Notes: generated from the letters alone by a model not told the origin. DNA of 64,000 nt from Cellulomonas timonensis (GCF_900046455.1 NZ_FCOT01000007.1:27988-91987); one strand, 5' to 3'; positions 8,667 through 16,855 are shown, counted from the first letter of the stretch. Numbers and translations: made by a program.

Positions 8667-10439
8667 ATGATTGAGTCAGTGACTTTCAAGAGCTTCAAGC
8701 AATTCGCGGATGTCCGCATCCCCCTGCAGTCTGAGGGTCTCACCCTCGTCGCCGGCGGAAACAACGCGGGGAAGTCGAGCCTGCTTCACGGTTTGGCTGT
8801 TTGGGAATTCTGCCGCACGGTTGTGACAATGGAAAAAGGCGATGCTGCGATTCGTGTCGGCAGTCATCATCAGGGTCTGGGCCTTGGTGATGATGAATTC
8901 AGTCCGATCGCCCTGCCAAGTCTGAAGCATCTATGGACGAACTTGAAGACTCAGAAGACACCGTCCGACCCTGATGGGTACACTCTGCGGATTAGGTGCG
9001 AATGGGAGGATGAACTCCAGGCCGGGAAGCACCTGGAGTTTGGGCTTTCGCTCTCGAATGATCGCCTCTTTGTTCGTGCCACGTCCTCTAATCTTGAACG
9101 GGCCGACGGAGTGCCGCGAATGGCGTACCTTCCCCCGTTTGCCGGTATCACTGATCGCGAAACTAGAGTTACAAGAGCGGTGCGAACTCGGCGGATCGGC
9201 GAAGGTCTAGCTGGAGCTGTGCTTCGCAACATCGTTCTGGAGTTGCAGGAAGCGAATCAAGTGCGTCGTACCGTGCTCAGGGGCGACCGGTCGAAGATCT
9301 CCGATGCGGCTCTCAAGGTTCTGCGCGAAACTGACCCCTGGGAACTACTGCAGCAGGCGCTGAGGCAACAGTTCTCCGCCGAACTCATCGTTGAGCCATT
9401 TCGCGAGGAATATCACTCGTACATACGGGTCGACTTAGACAAAGGTGCGGTTGACGGCTATAAACTCAAGCGCCACGCCGGCTACAATCGGCGGGACCTT
9501 ATGGTTGAAGGAAGCGGATTTCTGCAGTGGCTGAGTGTCTACGCGCTAGCGGCCTCCGGTGAGGTGGATGTTCTGCTTCTCGATGAGCCCGACGCGCACC
9601 TCCATCCGACACTGCAATCCCAACTCTTGGCGGCAGTGGCTGAACTGGCGAGAAAGACAAGCAAGCAAGTTCTAGTCGCGACGCACTCTGCGGAGATCCT
9701 CAAGGCGGCTGATCCGAGCGCGATCCTCGAGATACGACCCGGAGGAATTCATGCTAAGTATCTCGCGCAAGATCACCAGAAGGTTGGACTGCTGGCCGGA
9801 ATCGGGTCTTCTTACGCACCCAGGATAGATCACCTGCGACGCACAAAGCGCCTCCTCTTTCTCGAGGGGTCCTCTGATGAGAGCATACTTGCTGCGACAG
9901 CAAAATCTCTCGGGAGGCGGTTCCCGGATGAGGTAACAATCTGGCAGACTTCGGCGTCCCACAAGGAGCGCCGTCAACTTTTCCGCGCGCTTCTAGAGGA
10001 GATTCCTGGGATCAGGGCTCTCAGTTTGCGCGATCGCGATGAGGCGCTGGTCGCTACGACGAGCCTCGACTTATCCGACAAGAGCGAGTCGCCCAGCCCG
10101 GAGTTTCGTGCCCTAAAATGGCGACGGCGACACATCGAGTGCTACTTGCTGCATCCCCAAGTGATTGCTCGCGTTGCGCACGTGTCGATCAACGATGTCT
10201 CGGATTGGTTAGCAAGCGAATTCGGACTAGCGATTTCCGCGACATACGTCGAATCGGACTGCCCCTCCGCGTTCGTTGATGTCGACGGGAAGTTTGTGCT
10301 CAGGTCCGCGATGAGCAGATTTGCGTGTTCGACCAAGAGCATGCCCATCACAGTGGCGAAGGCGATGTCCGCCGATGAAGTATGCGTCGATCTGCGAACG
10401 ATGCTCGACATTGTGGATGAGTTCGTGGCTTCGGCATAA
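8667..10439 (+). CDS. AAA ATPase with TOPRIM-like C-terminus (OLD-like)
   Basis: The protein has 590 residues. Residues 30-38 (GGNNAGKSS) form a RecF/OLD-type Walker A. A signature-like VEGSGFLQWLSVYAL lies near 283-297, Walker B plus D-loop LLLDEPDAHLHP near 303-314, and ATHSAEIL near 337. The C-terminal third resembles a TOPRIM nuclease domain: LLFLEGSSDES (conserved Glu, about 395-405), LSLRDRDE (DxD, about 450-456) and RHIECYLL. This is the OLD/class-1 overcoming-lysogenization layout, a family that includes anti-phage nucleases; the defence role is inferred from family and context. The gene has visibly lower GC and more AT-ending codons than its neighbours, suggesting horizontal transfer. 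No partner gene (such as a UvrD-like helicase) is adjacent. Confidence 0.8.
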   Translation: MIESVTFKSFKQFADVRIPLQSEGLTLVAGGNNAGKSSLLHGLAVWEFCRTVVTMEKGDAAIRVGSHHQGLGLGDDEFSPIALPSLKHLWTNLKTQKTPSDPDGYTLRIRCEWEDELQAGKHLEFGLSLSNDRLFVRATSSNLERADGVPRMAYLPPFAGITDRETRVTRAVRTRRIGEGLAGAVLRNIVLELQEANQVRRTVLRGDRSKISDAALKVLRETDPWELLQQALRQQFSAELIVEPFREEYHSYIRVDLDKGAVDGYKLKRHAGYNRRDLMVEGSGFLQWLSVYALAASGEVDVLLLDEPDAHLHPTLQSQLLAAVAELARKTSKQVLVATHSAEILKAADPSAILEIRPGGIHAKYLAQDHQKVGLLAGIGSSYAPRIDHLRRTKRLLFLEGSSDESILAATAKSLGRRFPDEVTIWQTSASHKERRQLFRALLEEIPGIRALSLRDRDEALVATTSLDLSDKSESPSPEFRALKWRRRHIECYLLHPQVIARVAHVSINDVSDWLASEFGLAISATYVESDCPSAFVDVDGKFVLRSAMSRFACSTKSMPITVAKAMSADEVCVDLRTMLDIVDEFVASA

Positions 10440-10493
10440 CAGTGGGTGGCCCCCGTGCTTCGGGCTCTCACCCCGCCCCGACGGGTGCGCGCC

Positions 10494-10520
10494 GTCAGAA
10501 CACCCGGTAGGCGACCTCCG
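10494..10520. repeat. 27-bp direct repeat, copy 1 (dhaK 3'-end duplicate)
   Basis: An exact 27-bp match to 11286-11312. Read on the minus strand it encodes the last residues of DhaK (EVAYRVF and stop). Weaker similarity continues for a further 10-40 bp to the right. It marks the left side of the toxin-antitoxin segment. Confidence 0.85.
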
Positions 10521-10590
10521 GCGGAGCCGCGCAGCCGAGGTCCCTCGATCGAGGTTCTGGACCGGATGCTCGCGGCCCTCGAGCAGTATG

Positions 10591-10603
10591 ACCGCGGTAG
10601 TAT
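10591..10603 (+). promoter_or_regulatory. -10 element and palindrome before toxin-antitoxin operon
   Basis: The ACCGCGGT palindrome (10591-10598) abuts TAGTAT (10598-10603), which lies 6 bp before the antitoxin ATG. The lack of a ribosome site suggests a leaderless mRNA. The palindrome is a candidate site for autorepression by the RHH antitoxin. Confidence 0.45.
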
Positions 10604-10609
10604 CACGGT

Positions 10610-10840
10610 ATGAAGCTGAGTGTGAGCCTCCCGGACGAGGATGTGGCAGTCCTCGACGAGTACGCCAGGGCCACCGGCCTGCCGTCCCGTTCTGCGGCAG
10701 TGCGCCGTGCGGTCCAGATGCTGCGTGAGGTCGACCTCGAGGACGACTACGCCGCAGCGTGGAACGAGTGGGAGGCCTCGGGCGAGCGGGCAGCGTGGGA
10801 CGGCGCCGTCGGGGACGGTCTCACCGATGCTCCGCGGTGA
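10610..10840 (+). CDS. Ribbon-helix-helix antitoxin
   Basis: The protein has 76 residues. The N-terminal [19 protein letters not shown] and [16 protein letters not shown] segments form a ribbon-helix-helix (CopG/Arc-type) DNA-binding fold. The acidic C-terminal tail ([18 protein letters not shown]) is the expected toxin-binding region. It overlaps the downstream PemK-type toxin gene by 14 bp, the classic type II toxin-antitoxin arrangement. It probably neutralises the toxin and represses its own promoter. Confidence 0.9.
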   Translation: MKLSVSLPDEDVAVLDEYARATGLPSRSAAVRRAVQMLREVDLEDDYAAAWNEWEASGERAAWDGAVGDGLTDAPR

Positions 10841-11174
10841 GATCAGGCTCACGGACTTGGATCCCACGGTCGGCAGTGAAACCGGGAAACGCCGCCCGGC
10901 GATCCTCGTGAGCAACGACCGCGCCAACGCGACAGCCGCACGCCTCGGGCGCGGAGTCGTGACCGTGGTGCCGGTGACCAGCAGCACCGCTCGCGTGTTC
11001 CGGTTCCAGGTGCTCCTTCCCAGCGCCCTGACCGGGCTGGACGTGGACTCCAAGGCCCAGGCGGAACAGGTGCGCTCCGTGTCCGTCGAGCGGATCGGCC
11101 CGGTGCTCGGCCGCGTCCCCGCGGGGCTGCTGGCCGAGCTCGACGGTGCGCTCCGGCTGCACCTCGACCTGTAG
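10827..11174 (+). CDS. PemK/MazF-type toxin (endoribonuclease)
   Basis: The protein has 115 residues from the ATG at 10827. It begins [30 protein letters not shown], the standard MazF/PemK start (GEIxxxDLxPxxGxExxKxRPxxVVS), and continues with [10 protein letters not shown] and [14 protein letters not shown]. Members cut mRNA at short specific sequences. The frame is open further upstream, but this start overlaps the antitoxin stop as expected for coupled translation. The pair lies between the two copies of the dhaK-tail repeat. Confidence 0.92.
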   Translation: MLRGEIRLTDLDPTVGSETGKRRPAILVSNDRANATAARLGRGVVTVVPVTSSTARVFRFQVLLPSALTGLDVDSKAQAEQVRSVSVERIGPVLGRVPAGLLAELDGALRLHLDL

Positions 11175-11197
11175 CGCTGCGTGGGGTCTCGCCTCTC

Positions 11198-11302
11198 GTC
11201 TCGCGCACGGACGCCGAGCGGCTCCGCGACATCTTGGAGTGCATCGACCGGATCGACCGTGCCGAAGCGACTGCTTCGAGCGGGAGTCAGAACACCCGGT
11301 AG
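11198..11302 (+). pseudogene. N-terminal fragment of a HepT-like (DUF86) toxin
   Basis: Right after the PemK-type gene, one frame reads SRTDAERLRDILECIDRIDR and a few more residues, then runs into the second dhaK-tail repeat and stops at 11300-11302. This resembles the first 25 residues of HepT/DUF86 (HEPN) toxins, normally about 110 residues. The expected start position reads GTC, not GTG. It is most simply a gene remnant truncated at the repeat junction. The assignment rests on short similarity recognised by eye. Confidence 0.5.
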
Positions 11303-11312
11303 GCGACCTCCG
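11286..11312. repeat. 27-bp direct repeat, copy 2 (native dhaK 3' end)
   Basis: This copy contains the stop codon and last seven sense codons of dhaK and matches 10494-10520 exactly. Copy starts are 792 bp apart, and the toxin-antitoxin pair fills the space between them. Confidence 0.85.
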
Positions 11313-12294
11313 CCGGGGCCTCGAGGAGTCGCTCGATCTCGTCGTCGAGGCGGACCAGCGTGAGCGAGGCCCCGGCCATCTCGAGTGACGTGCAGTACTC
11401 GCCGACGTAGCTGCGGCCGATGGTGATGCCGCGGTCGGCGAGCTTCTGGTGGGCGATGCCGTACAGCACGTACAGCTCGGAGATGGGCGTGCCGCCGAGG
11501 CCGTTGATCATCAGCGCGACGCGGTCGCCCGACTCGTAGGGCAAGTCGGGGACGACGGCGCCGAGCAGCTCGTCGACGATCTCGTTCGCGGAGACCAGCT
11601 TGGCGCGTCGGCGGCCGGGCTCGCCGTGGATGCCGACGCCCACCTCGATCTCGTCGTCGGCGAGCTCGAAGAGCGGGGAGCCCTTGGCGGGCGGGGTGCA
11701 GGGGGTCAGGGCGATGCCCATGGAGCGGGTCACGGCGTTGACCTTCTCGCCGATGCGGATCCCCTCGTCGAGTCCCGCGCCGGCCTCGGAAGCCGCCCCG
11801 ACGGCCTTCATCACGAAGAAGTTCCCGGCCACGCCGCGGCGGCCCACGGTGTACGTCGAGTCCTGCACCGCGACGTCGTCGTCGATGAAGAGGGTGCGGA
11901 CCTTCATGCCGTCGGCCTCGCTCATCTCCTGCGCCATCTCGAAGGCCATACGGTCGCCGGTGTAGTTGTTGACCAGCAGCAGCACGCCCGCATCCGAGGC
12001 GAGGCGCTTGGCCGACTCGTAGACGTAGTCCATGGGCGGGGCGGCGAACACGTCGCCGGGACAGGCGCCGTCGAGCATGCCCCGCCCGACCATCATCACG
12101 TGGGCGGGCTCATGCCCGGACCCGGATCCCTGGAGGATGGAGACCTTGTCGTCACGGGGCGCGTCGGCCCGCATGATCAGGTTGTACGCCGGCTCGTAGC
12201 TCAGCGTGTCCGGGTTGGCGAGGGCGATGCCCCGGAGCATCTCGGGGACGAACTGCTGGGGGTCGTTGACGAACTTCTTCACGGCTTCCTCCAC
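11287..12294 (-). CDS. dhaK: Dihydroxyacetone kinase subunit DhaK (paralogue 1)
   Basis: The protein has 335 residues, the usual DhaK length. DhaK binds the ketose substrate covalently through a His; the GIHGEPG motif near residue 222 contains it. Other conserved segments are LQGSGSGHEPAH, DYVYESAK and GEYCTSLEMAGASLTLVRL. With the adjacent DhaL it makes an ATP-dependent kinase; no PTS-type DhaM is present, so phosphate should come from ATP. Context with an aldolase and a HAD phosphatase suggests a ketose other than, or besides, dihydroxyacetone. Family members act on erythrulose and related sugars. It is last in a four-gene minus-strand operon. Its 3' end is duplicated at 10494-10520. Confidence 0.92.
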   Translation of the reverse strand: MEEAVKKFVNDPQQFVPEMLRGIALANPDTLSYEPAYNLIMRADAPRDDKVSILQGSGSGHEPAHVMMVGRGMLDGACPGDVFAAPPMDYVYESAKRLASDAGVLLLVNNYTGDRMAFEMAQEMSEADGMKVRTLFIDDDVAVQDSTYTVGRRGVAGNFFVMKAVGAASEAGAGLDEGIRIGEKVNAVTRSMGIALTPCTPPAKGSPLFELADDEIEVGVGIHGEPGRRRAKLVSANEIVDELLGAVVPDLPYESGDRVALMINGLGGTPISELYVLYGIAHQKLADRGITIGRSYVGEYCTSLEMAGASLTLVRLDDEIERLLEAPAEVAYRVF

Positions 12295-12319
12295 GGCACT
12301 GTGAGCGGATGGGTGCGGG

Positions 12320-12970
12320 TCAGGCCAACCCCGGCAGGTGGTCGGACCACTGTGCGGCGACCTGCTCGGCGATGACCGCCACAGCGAGGGCTCCCGCGTC
12401 GGGCGAGCCGATGCTGCGCTCGCCGGTGTAGGCGGCCCGGCCCCGCCTGGCCTGCAGCGCGCTCGTCGCCTCGGCGCTCGTGCGCGCGGCCAGGGCAGCG
12501 GCGTCGGCCACCTCCTGCGATGTGGACCCGTCGGCGATCCCCGCCGCGATGGCCTCGCGCAGCGGCACGAGGGAGTCGAGCAGGGTCTTGTCGCCCAGCG
12601 CCGCCCCGCCGCGCGCCTGGATCCCGGCCACGGCGCCGTCGAGCATTGCCAGCACCGCCACGCCGTCGAGGTCGTCCTGGCCGCGGATCGCGCTGGCGGC
12701 CCGCAGGAACGCGGTGCCCCAGAGGGGTCCGGACGTCCCGCCGATCCGCCCGGTGATGATCATCGCGATCTTCTGCAGGAACGTCGCCGCGTCGGTGCGG
12801 TCCAGGTCGTCCCAGTCGGCGAGGACGATCTCGAAGCCGCGGGCCAGGGAGTAGCCGAAGTCGCCGTCGCCCACCACGGAGTCGAGGTCGCCGAAGTACG
12901 TCTCGTTGTCGACGGCGGTCTGCGCGATGATCTGCACGACGTGCTCGATGCCGGCCAGGTCGACGGCCAT
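12320..12970 (-). CDS. dhaL: Dihydroxyacetone kinase subunit DhaL (paralogue 1)
   Basis: The protein has 216 residues from the ATG at 12970, preceded by AAGGAG. The Mg-ATP site is seen as VVGDGDFG (residues about 30-37); LGDKTLLDSL and RGRAAYTGERSIGSPDAGA are typical DhaL motifs. It supplies the ATP-binding half of the kinase with DhaK downstream (25 bp gap). It starts 2 bp after the HAD-hydrolase stop, so the operon is tightly coupled. Confidence 0.92.
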   Translation of the reverse strand: MAVDLAGIEHVVQIIAQTAVDNETYFGDLDSVVGDGDFGYSLARGFEIVLADWDDLDRTDAATFLQKIAMIITGRIGGTSGPLWGTAFLRAASAIRGQDDLDGVAVLAMLDGAVAGIQARGGAALGDKTLLDSLVPLREAIAAGIADGSTSQEVADAAALAARTSAEATSALQARRGRAAYTGERSIGSPDAGALAVAVIAEQVAAQWSDHLPGLA

Positions 12971-12972
12971 CG

Positions 12973-13788
12973 TCACTCCTTCGCGGTCGTGGGGGTGGGA
13001 GACGGCAAGGTGTGCGCGAGGTCGAGGAGCCGGCTGAGGTCGGCGAGTGTGACCTCGTCCCCGATGCCCAGCCCGTACGGGTCGGCGAGAACCTGGGTGG
13101 GGGCGTCCGGTGGGTCGCCGAGGCTGCTGACCACGAGCGCGGCGCCGGTGAAGTCCTCGTCGCGGGTGTAGGCGCTCACGGTCACGACGGTGGCCAGGCC
13201 CGCGGCGAGCGCGGCGCGCAGCCCGTTGGCGCTGTCCTCGACGACCAGGGTGTCGTTGGGGTCGACGCCCATCCCGTCGAGCGCGAGCAGGTAGATGTCG
13301 GGCGCCGGCTTCTTGTGCGCGACGACGTCGCCGGCGAAGACGGCGAACCGCACGGCCAGTTCCGGGCCCACCGCGTGGTCGAGCACGGCGCGCACCGAGC
13401 GCTCGGCCGAGGTCGAGGCGACGCCGAGGGCCCACCCGGCGGCGGACGCCTCGGCGGCGATCCGGGCGATCCCGGGCCGCCCGGGCAGCGCTCCGGACTC
13501 GACCATCGCCACGTACGTCGACGTCTTGCGGCGGTGCCAGTCGGCGAGCAGCTCGCGTTGCGCGTCGGGGTCGGTGGGCAGCTCGGCGCGGGCCACCAGC
13601 TCGGGGGTCAGCAGGGCGGCCATCCGCTCCTTGCCGCCGCCGATGAGCACGAGGCGCGCGTACTCCTCCTCGCTCCACCGCACCGGCAGCCTCACCTCCG
13701 CGAACGTCGCGTTGAACGCAGGAAGGTGGCCGTCGCGCTCGGTGTCGGCGAGCACCCCGTCGCAGTCGAAGATCAGCGCCGGGCTCAT
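12973..13788 (-). CDS. HAD-family phosphatase (CbbY/beta-PGM-like)
   Basis: The protein has 271 residues. HAD motif I is IFDCDGVLADTE (residues 5-16), motif II is GVASTS, motif III Lys is in HKKPAPDIYLLAL and motif IV is VVEDSANGLRAALAAG. The inserted alpha-helical cap after motif I places it in subclass I with CbbY and beta-phosphoglucomutase. It probably removes or moves phosphate on a sugar phosphate. Its ATG overlaps the aldolase stop (ATGA), so the two are translationally coupled. The substrate is unknown. Confidence 0.87.
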   Translation of the reverse strand: MSPALIFDCDGVLADTERDGHLPAFNATFAEVRLPVRWSEEEYARLVLIGGGKERMAALLTPELVARAELPTDPDAQRELLADWHRRKTSTYVAMVESGALPGRPGIARIAAEASAAGWALGVASTSAERSVRAVLDHAVGPELAVRFAVFAGDVVAHKKPAPDIYLLALDGMGVDPNDTLVVEDSANGLRAALAAGLATVVTVSAYTRDEDFTGAALVVSSLGDPPDAPTQVLADPYGLGIGDEVTLADLSRLLDLAHTLPSPTPTTAKE

Positions 13789-14669
13789 GGCACTGCCGCC
13801 GCGACCCGCGCTGACTCGGCCTGGCCTGACGAGCCGAACGCGTCCAGGCGGCCCGCGACCTCGGCCTGCACGGCCGCGTGGATATCGCGGAACATCGTCG
13901 GGGGATCCCACTTGCCCGTCTCCTCGGCCCGGGCGGTGGCCGCCTGCGCGGCGCGCATGTACGCGACCTTGAGGCCCGTGGAGATGTTGATCTTCGAGAC
14001 CCCCGCGTCGATGAAGGCGCGGAAGTCGGCGTCGGCCAGGCCCGTGCCGCCGTGCAGCACGATCGGCAGGTCGGTCAGCGTGGCCAGCTCGCGCGCCCGC
14101 TCGGGCAGCAGCACGGGCGCGCTCGTGTACAGGCCGTGCGCGGTGCCGAGCTGCGGTGCGAGCAGGTCGACGCCGGTGCGGCGGGCCACCTCGGCGAGCG
14201 TCTGGACCGTGTAGGCGTGCACCGACTCGTCGGAGCCGATGTCGTCCTCGACGCCCACGATGTTCTCGATCTCGGACTCCACGTCGCAGCCCGCCGCATG
14301 GGCTTGGAGCACGACCTCGGCAGTCTCCTGCTCCGCTTGCTCGAGGCCGCGGTCGGACGCGTCGAAGAGCACCGACGACCACCCGGCGGCCACGACCGAT
14401 GAGATGACGTCCCGGTCGGGGCAGTGGTCCAGGTGGAGCGACACCGGGACCGGGACGTCACGCGCGGCCAGGCGGAACATGGTGGTGAGCAACTCGACGC
14501 CGATCGACCGCACCGTCTTGACCGACACCTGCACGATGAGCGGCGACGACCTGACGACTGCCGCGTCGACCGCCGCCCGCAGGCTCAGGTCGTCCAGGAT
14601 GTTCACGGCGGCGACCGCATAGCCGTGGGCGCGGCCGTGCTCGGCGAGCTGTGCGGTCGAGGCGATCAT
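13785..14669 (-). CDS. Class II (zinc) fructose/tagatose-bisphosphate-type aldolase
   Basis: The protein has 294 residues from the ATG at 14669, which has GAGGAG 7 nt upstream; in-frame ATGs at 14684 and 14732 are longer alternatives. Class II aldolase hallmarks are LHLDHCPD (Asp-His pair), LGTAHGLY (zinc His) and VLHGGTGL (zinc His plus glycine loop), ending in GVSKINISTGLK, the phosphate-binding signature. It should cleave or form a ketose (bis)phosphate to dihydroxyacetone phosphate and an aldehyde. First gene of the aldolase-HAD-dhaL-dhaK operon; such aldolases often serve rare-sugar pathways rather than glycolysis. Confidence 0.88.
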   Translation of the reverse strand: MIASTAQLAEHGRAHGYAVAAVNILDDLSLRAAVDAAVVRSSPLIVQVSVKTVRSIGVELLTTMFRLAARDVPVPVSLHLDHCPDRDVISSVVAAGWSSVLFDASDRGLEQAEQETAEVVLQAHAAGCDVESEIENIVGVEDDIGSDESVHAYTVQTLAEVARRTGVDLLAPQLGTAHGLYTSAPVLLPERARELATLTDLPIVLHGGTGLADADFRAFIDAGVSKINISTGLKVAYMRAAQAATARAEETGKWDPPTMFRDIHAAVQAEVAGRLDAFGSSGQAESARVAAAVP

Positions 14670-14707
14670 GGGGCTGCTCCTCATCGAGTGCACCCGCGGG
14701 TCCGTGA

Positions 14708-14721
14708 TGTCAAATATGTCA
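14708..14721 (-). promoter_or_regulatory. TTGACA-containing element upstream of the aldolase operon
   Basis: On the minus strand this reads TGACATATTTGACA, holding a consensus -35 (TTGACA) and a TGACA direct repeat. It lies 39 bp before the aldolase ATG in an AT-rich spot of a GC-rich region. No clear -10 was found at 16-18 nt, so it could be a regulator site. Confidence 0.35.
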
Positions 14722-14771
14722 GGAATGTCCATGCGCGGCCAGCCGGATCTCCACGGCGACCTCGGCGTGGG

Positions 14772-15692
14772 TCAGGCGCGGACGAACGCCTGGATCTCCT
14801 GACGGAGCTCACCCGCGAGCGCGGCCAGACCGCCGTCTTGCCGCCCGTGACCGCCGGCCGCCGCGTAGATCCGGGCGACCTGTTCGTCCATCTCGGCGGT
14901 GCGCGCCCTGATCTGCTCGAGCGCGGCCACCGATTGGGCAGCCGCGGCCTGCACGGCCTCGACCTGCACGCTGATCAGCTCCGAGCTGGCCGCCGACTCG
15001 TCCGCGAGGTTCTTCACCTCGTTCGCCACGACGGCGAAACCCCTGCCGGCGGCCCCGGCGCGCGCGGCCTCGATCGTCGCGTTGAGCGCGAGCAGCCGGG
15101 TCTGCGACGCGATCCGCGTGATGACCTCGACCGCGTTCTGGATCTCGACCGACGAGCGCTCGAGCGAGGCGACGATCTCCTTCGAGTTCTGCGCGGCCGT
15201 CGCGGTCTCGCGCGATGCCGCCGTGAGGGCGCCGGCGGCATCGGCGAGGCCGCCCGACTCGCTGGCGACACTCGTGGCCACCTCGGTGATCCGGTCGCCG
15301 AGCGACTCGCGGGCCGACTGCTCCTGGGCGACCCGCGCTGCTGAGGCCGCCAGGGCCTCGCGGGCGGCGTCGATCCGCCCGGCGTCCCCGCGCAGCCGCC
15401 CCGGCATGCCGCGCACGAGGAACCGGCGGTGGAAGCGCTGCTGCTCGGCCGCGGCGAGCACGCCGGTCGCCTCGCGCACGTAGGCGTCCATGACGTCGAC
15501 CGTCCGGTTGATCGACGTGCGCAGTGCCACGGCCTGCGGGGCGCCGGCCAGGGCGGGGAGGCGGTCCTCCAGGTTGCCCTCGGCGACGCCGTCGAGGAAG
15601 TCGGCGATCGTGGTGAGCGACTCGAGGGTGCCCGCGGGCACCTGCTCGGTCGCGGGCTCGACGGTCGGCTCGAGGCGCGGGCGGCGCCTCAT
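14772..15692 (-). CDS. Soluble methyl-accepting chemotaxis-type signalling protein
   Basis: The protein has 306 residues with no transmembrane segment. The N-terminal about 100 residues are helical; from about 130 onward comes an MCP signalling domain. The conserved hairpin tip is seen as [20 protein letters not shown] and [19 protein letters not shown] (about 205-245), the part that contacts CheA/CheW. It overlaps the PAS-domain gene upstream by 4 bp (ATGA). Together the two equal an Aer-type aerotaxis receptor split into separate sensor and signalling chains. No other chemotaxis gene is in the window. Confidence 0.85.
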   Translation of the reverse strand: MRRRPRLEPTVEPATEQVPAGTLESLTTIADFLDGVAEGNLEDRLPALAGAPQAVALRTSINRTVDVMDAYVREATGVLAAAEQQRFHRRFLVRGMPGRLRGDAGRIDAAREALAASAARVAQEQSARESLGDRITEVATSVASESGGLADAAGALTAASRETATAAQNSKEIVASLERSSVEIQNAVEVITRIASQTRLLALNATIEAARAGAAGRGFAVVANEVKNLADESAASSELISVQVEAVQAAAAQSVAALEQIRARTAEMDEQVARIYAAAGGHGRQDGGLAALAGELRQEIQAFVRA

Positions 15693-16297
15693 CGGGCGCC
15701 GGCCATCTGACGCCCGGCCATCTCCCGACCAGCCATTGCCCACACCCAGGTGTCGAGGGTGTGACCCGCGGAGGCCAGCTCGTCGACGAGCGCCGCCACC
15801 CCGGCGGCGATCGCGTCCGAGGTCTTCTGTTGTGCGGCTTCGGCGTGGAGGACCCGCGCGTACACGGCCTCGACCTCGTCGCGGATCTCCGGCTCGACCC
15901 AACGGCGGTTCGAGTGGTACCCGACGATCGTGCCCGTCGCGTCGAACGTCGGGGTGACATGCGCGAGCACCCAGTAGTGCCCGCCGTCCGCGGCGAGGTT
16001 CACGACGTAGGCGAACAGCTCCTCGCCGGAGCTGATCGTGTCCCACATGACCTGGAAGACCGCGCGCGGCATCCCGGGATGCCGAATCACGTTGTGGGGC
16101 ATTCCGACGATCTCGGACTCGTCGTATCCGGCCACCCGAAGGAATATGTCGTTGGCGTACCTGATCACACCTTTGGTGTCGGTCTTGGAGACGATGATCT
16201 CCTCGCGCCCGTAGGGGCGTTCCACGCCTGTGGGGACCACGCGCGTATTTCCGCGCGGCGATTTCACGGCCCGGGCTGTGGGGGGTGTGACCAGCAT
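15689..16297 (-). CDS. Aer-like PAS domain sensor protein
   Basis: The protein has 202 residues. The PAS domain spans about 30-140 and carries the Aer-type sequence [39 protein letters not shown] and [20 protein letters not shown]; Aer PAS domains bind FAD and sense redox state or oxygen. A helical tail of about 50 residues follows and could interact with the co-encoded MCP protein. The ATG at 16297 is preceded by AGGGA. No membrane segment or HAMP domain is present, unlike E. coli Aer. Confidence 0.83.
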   Translation of the reverse strand: MLVTPPTARAVKSPRGNTRVVPTGVERPYGREEIIVSKTDTKGVIRYANDIFLRVAGYDESEIVGMPHNVIRHPGMPRAVFQVMWDTISSGEELFAYVVNLAADGGHYWVLAHVTPTFDATGTIVGYHSNRRWVEPEIRDEVEAVYARVLHAEAAQQKTSDAIAAGVAALVDELASAGHTLDTWVWAMAGREMAGRQMAGAR

Positions 16298-16441
16298 GGA
16301 TGTCCCTACGAGAGTGCCCGATGAGGCTTTACGTCGACAAATCCTATCGAGGTGTTGCTCGCGTCAGTGCACGCGTCGGGTGTTTCCACAGCTGGCCGCG
16401 CAATCTCGGTGGGCGGTGCGGGAGGGGCTGTCAGCCGGGCG

Positions 16442-16855
16442 TCACCGCACGGCGGCGCCACCGTCGACGCGCGGCCGCTCCTGGGTGGACTCGAGCAGCG
16501 CGCGCAGGGCGGGCCGGTCGACCTTCCCGGTCGCGTTGCGGGGCAGCTCCGGGACCGCCACGACCCGGGTCGGCAGTTTGAACCGCGCGATGGTGCGGGC
16601 GGCGAGCTCGCGGACCTGTTCGAGCGGGGGGCACTCGCCGGTGGTCTCGAGCACTGCGACGACTGTCTCGCCCCACTGCGCGTCCGGCAGGCCCAGCACC
16701 GCGAGATCGTGCACGTCGGGGCCGAGCAAGTCGGAGAGGGCGCGCTCGACCTCGCAGGGGAAGACCTTCTCCCCGCCGGAGTTGATCATCTGCGTCAGCC
16801 GCCCGACCACCGTGAGGCAGCCGTCGTCGTCCCGCACCGCGAGGTCGCCGGGCCA
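16442..16855 (-). pseudogene. C-terminal remnant of an AMP-dependent acyl-CoA ligase
   Basis: The readable protein (about 137 residues) starts abruptly at WPGDLAVRDDDG and continues GRLTQMINSGGEKVFPCEVE then PELPRNATGKVDRPALRALL, the C-terminal lid domain with the catalytic Lys in ATGK. The large AMP-binding N-terminal domain is absent. Upstream DNA codes for part of an unrelated TetR protein in another frame. The fragment therefore looks like a deletion scar. A GTG at 16837 could express the lid domain alone, but function is unlikely. Confidence 0.75.

Noticed and set aside
11175..11390. 80-codon plus-strand frame running from the toxin gene into dhaK
   Set aside because: Its second half is antisense dhaK; only the short HepT-like frame shows family similarity.
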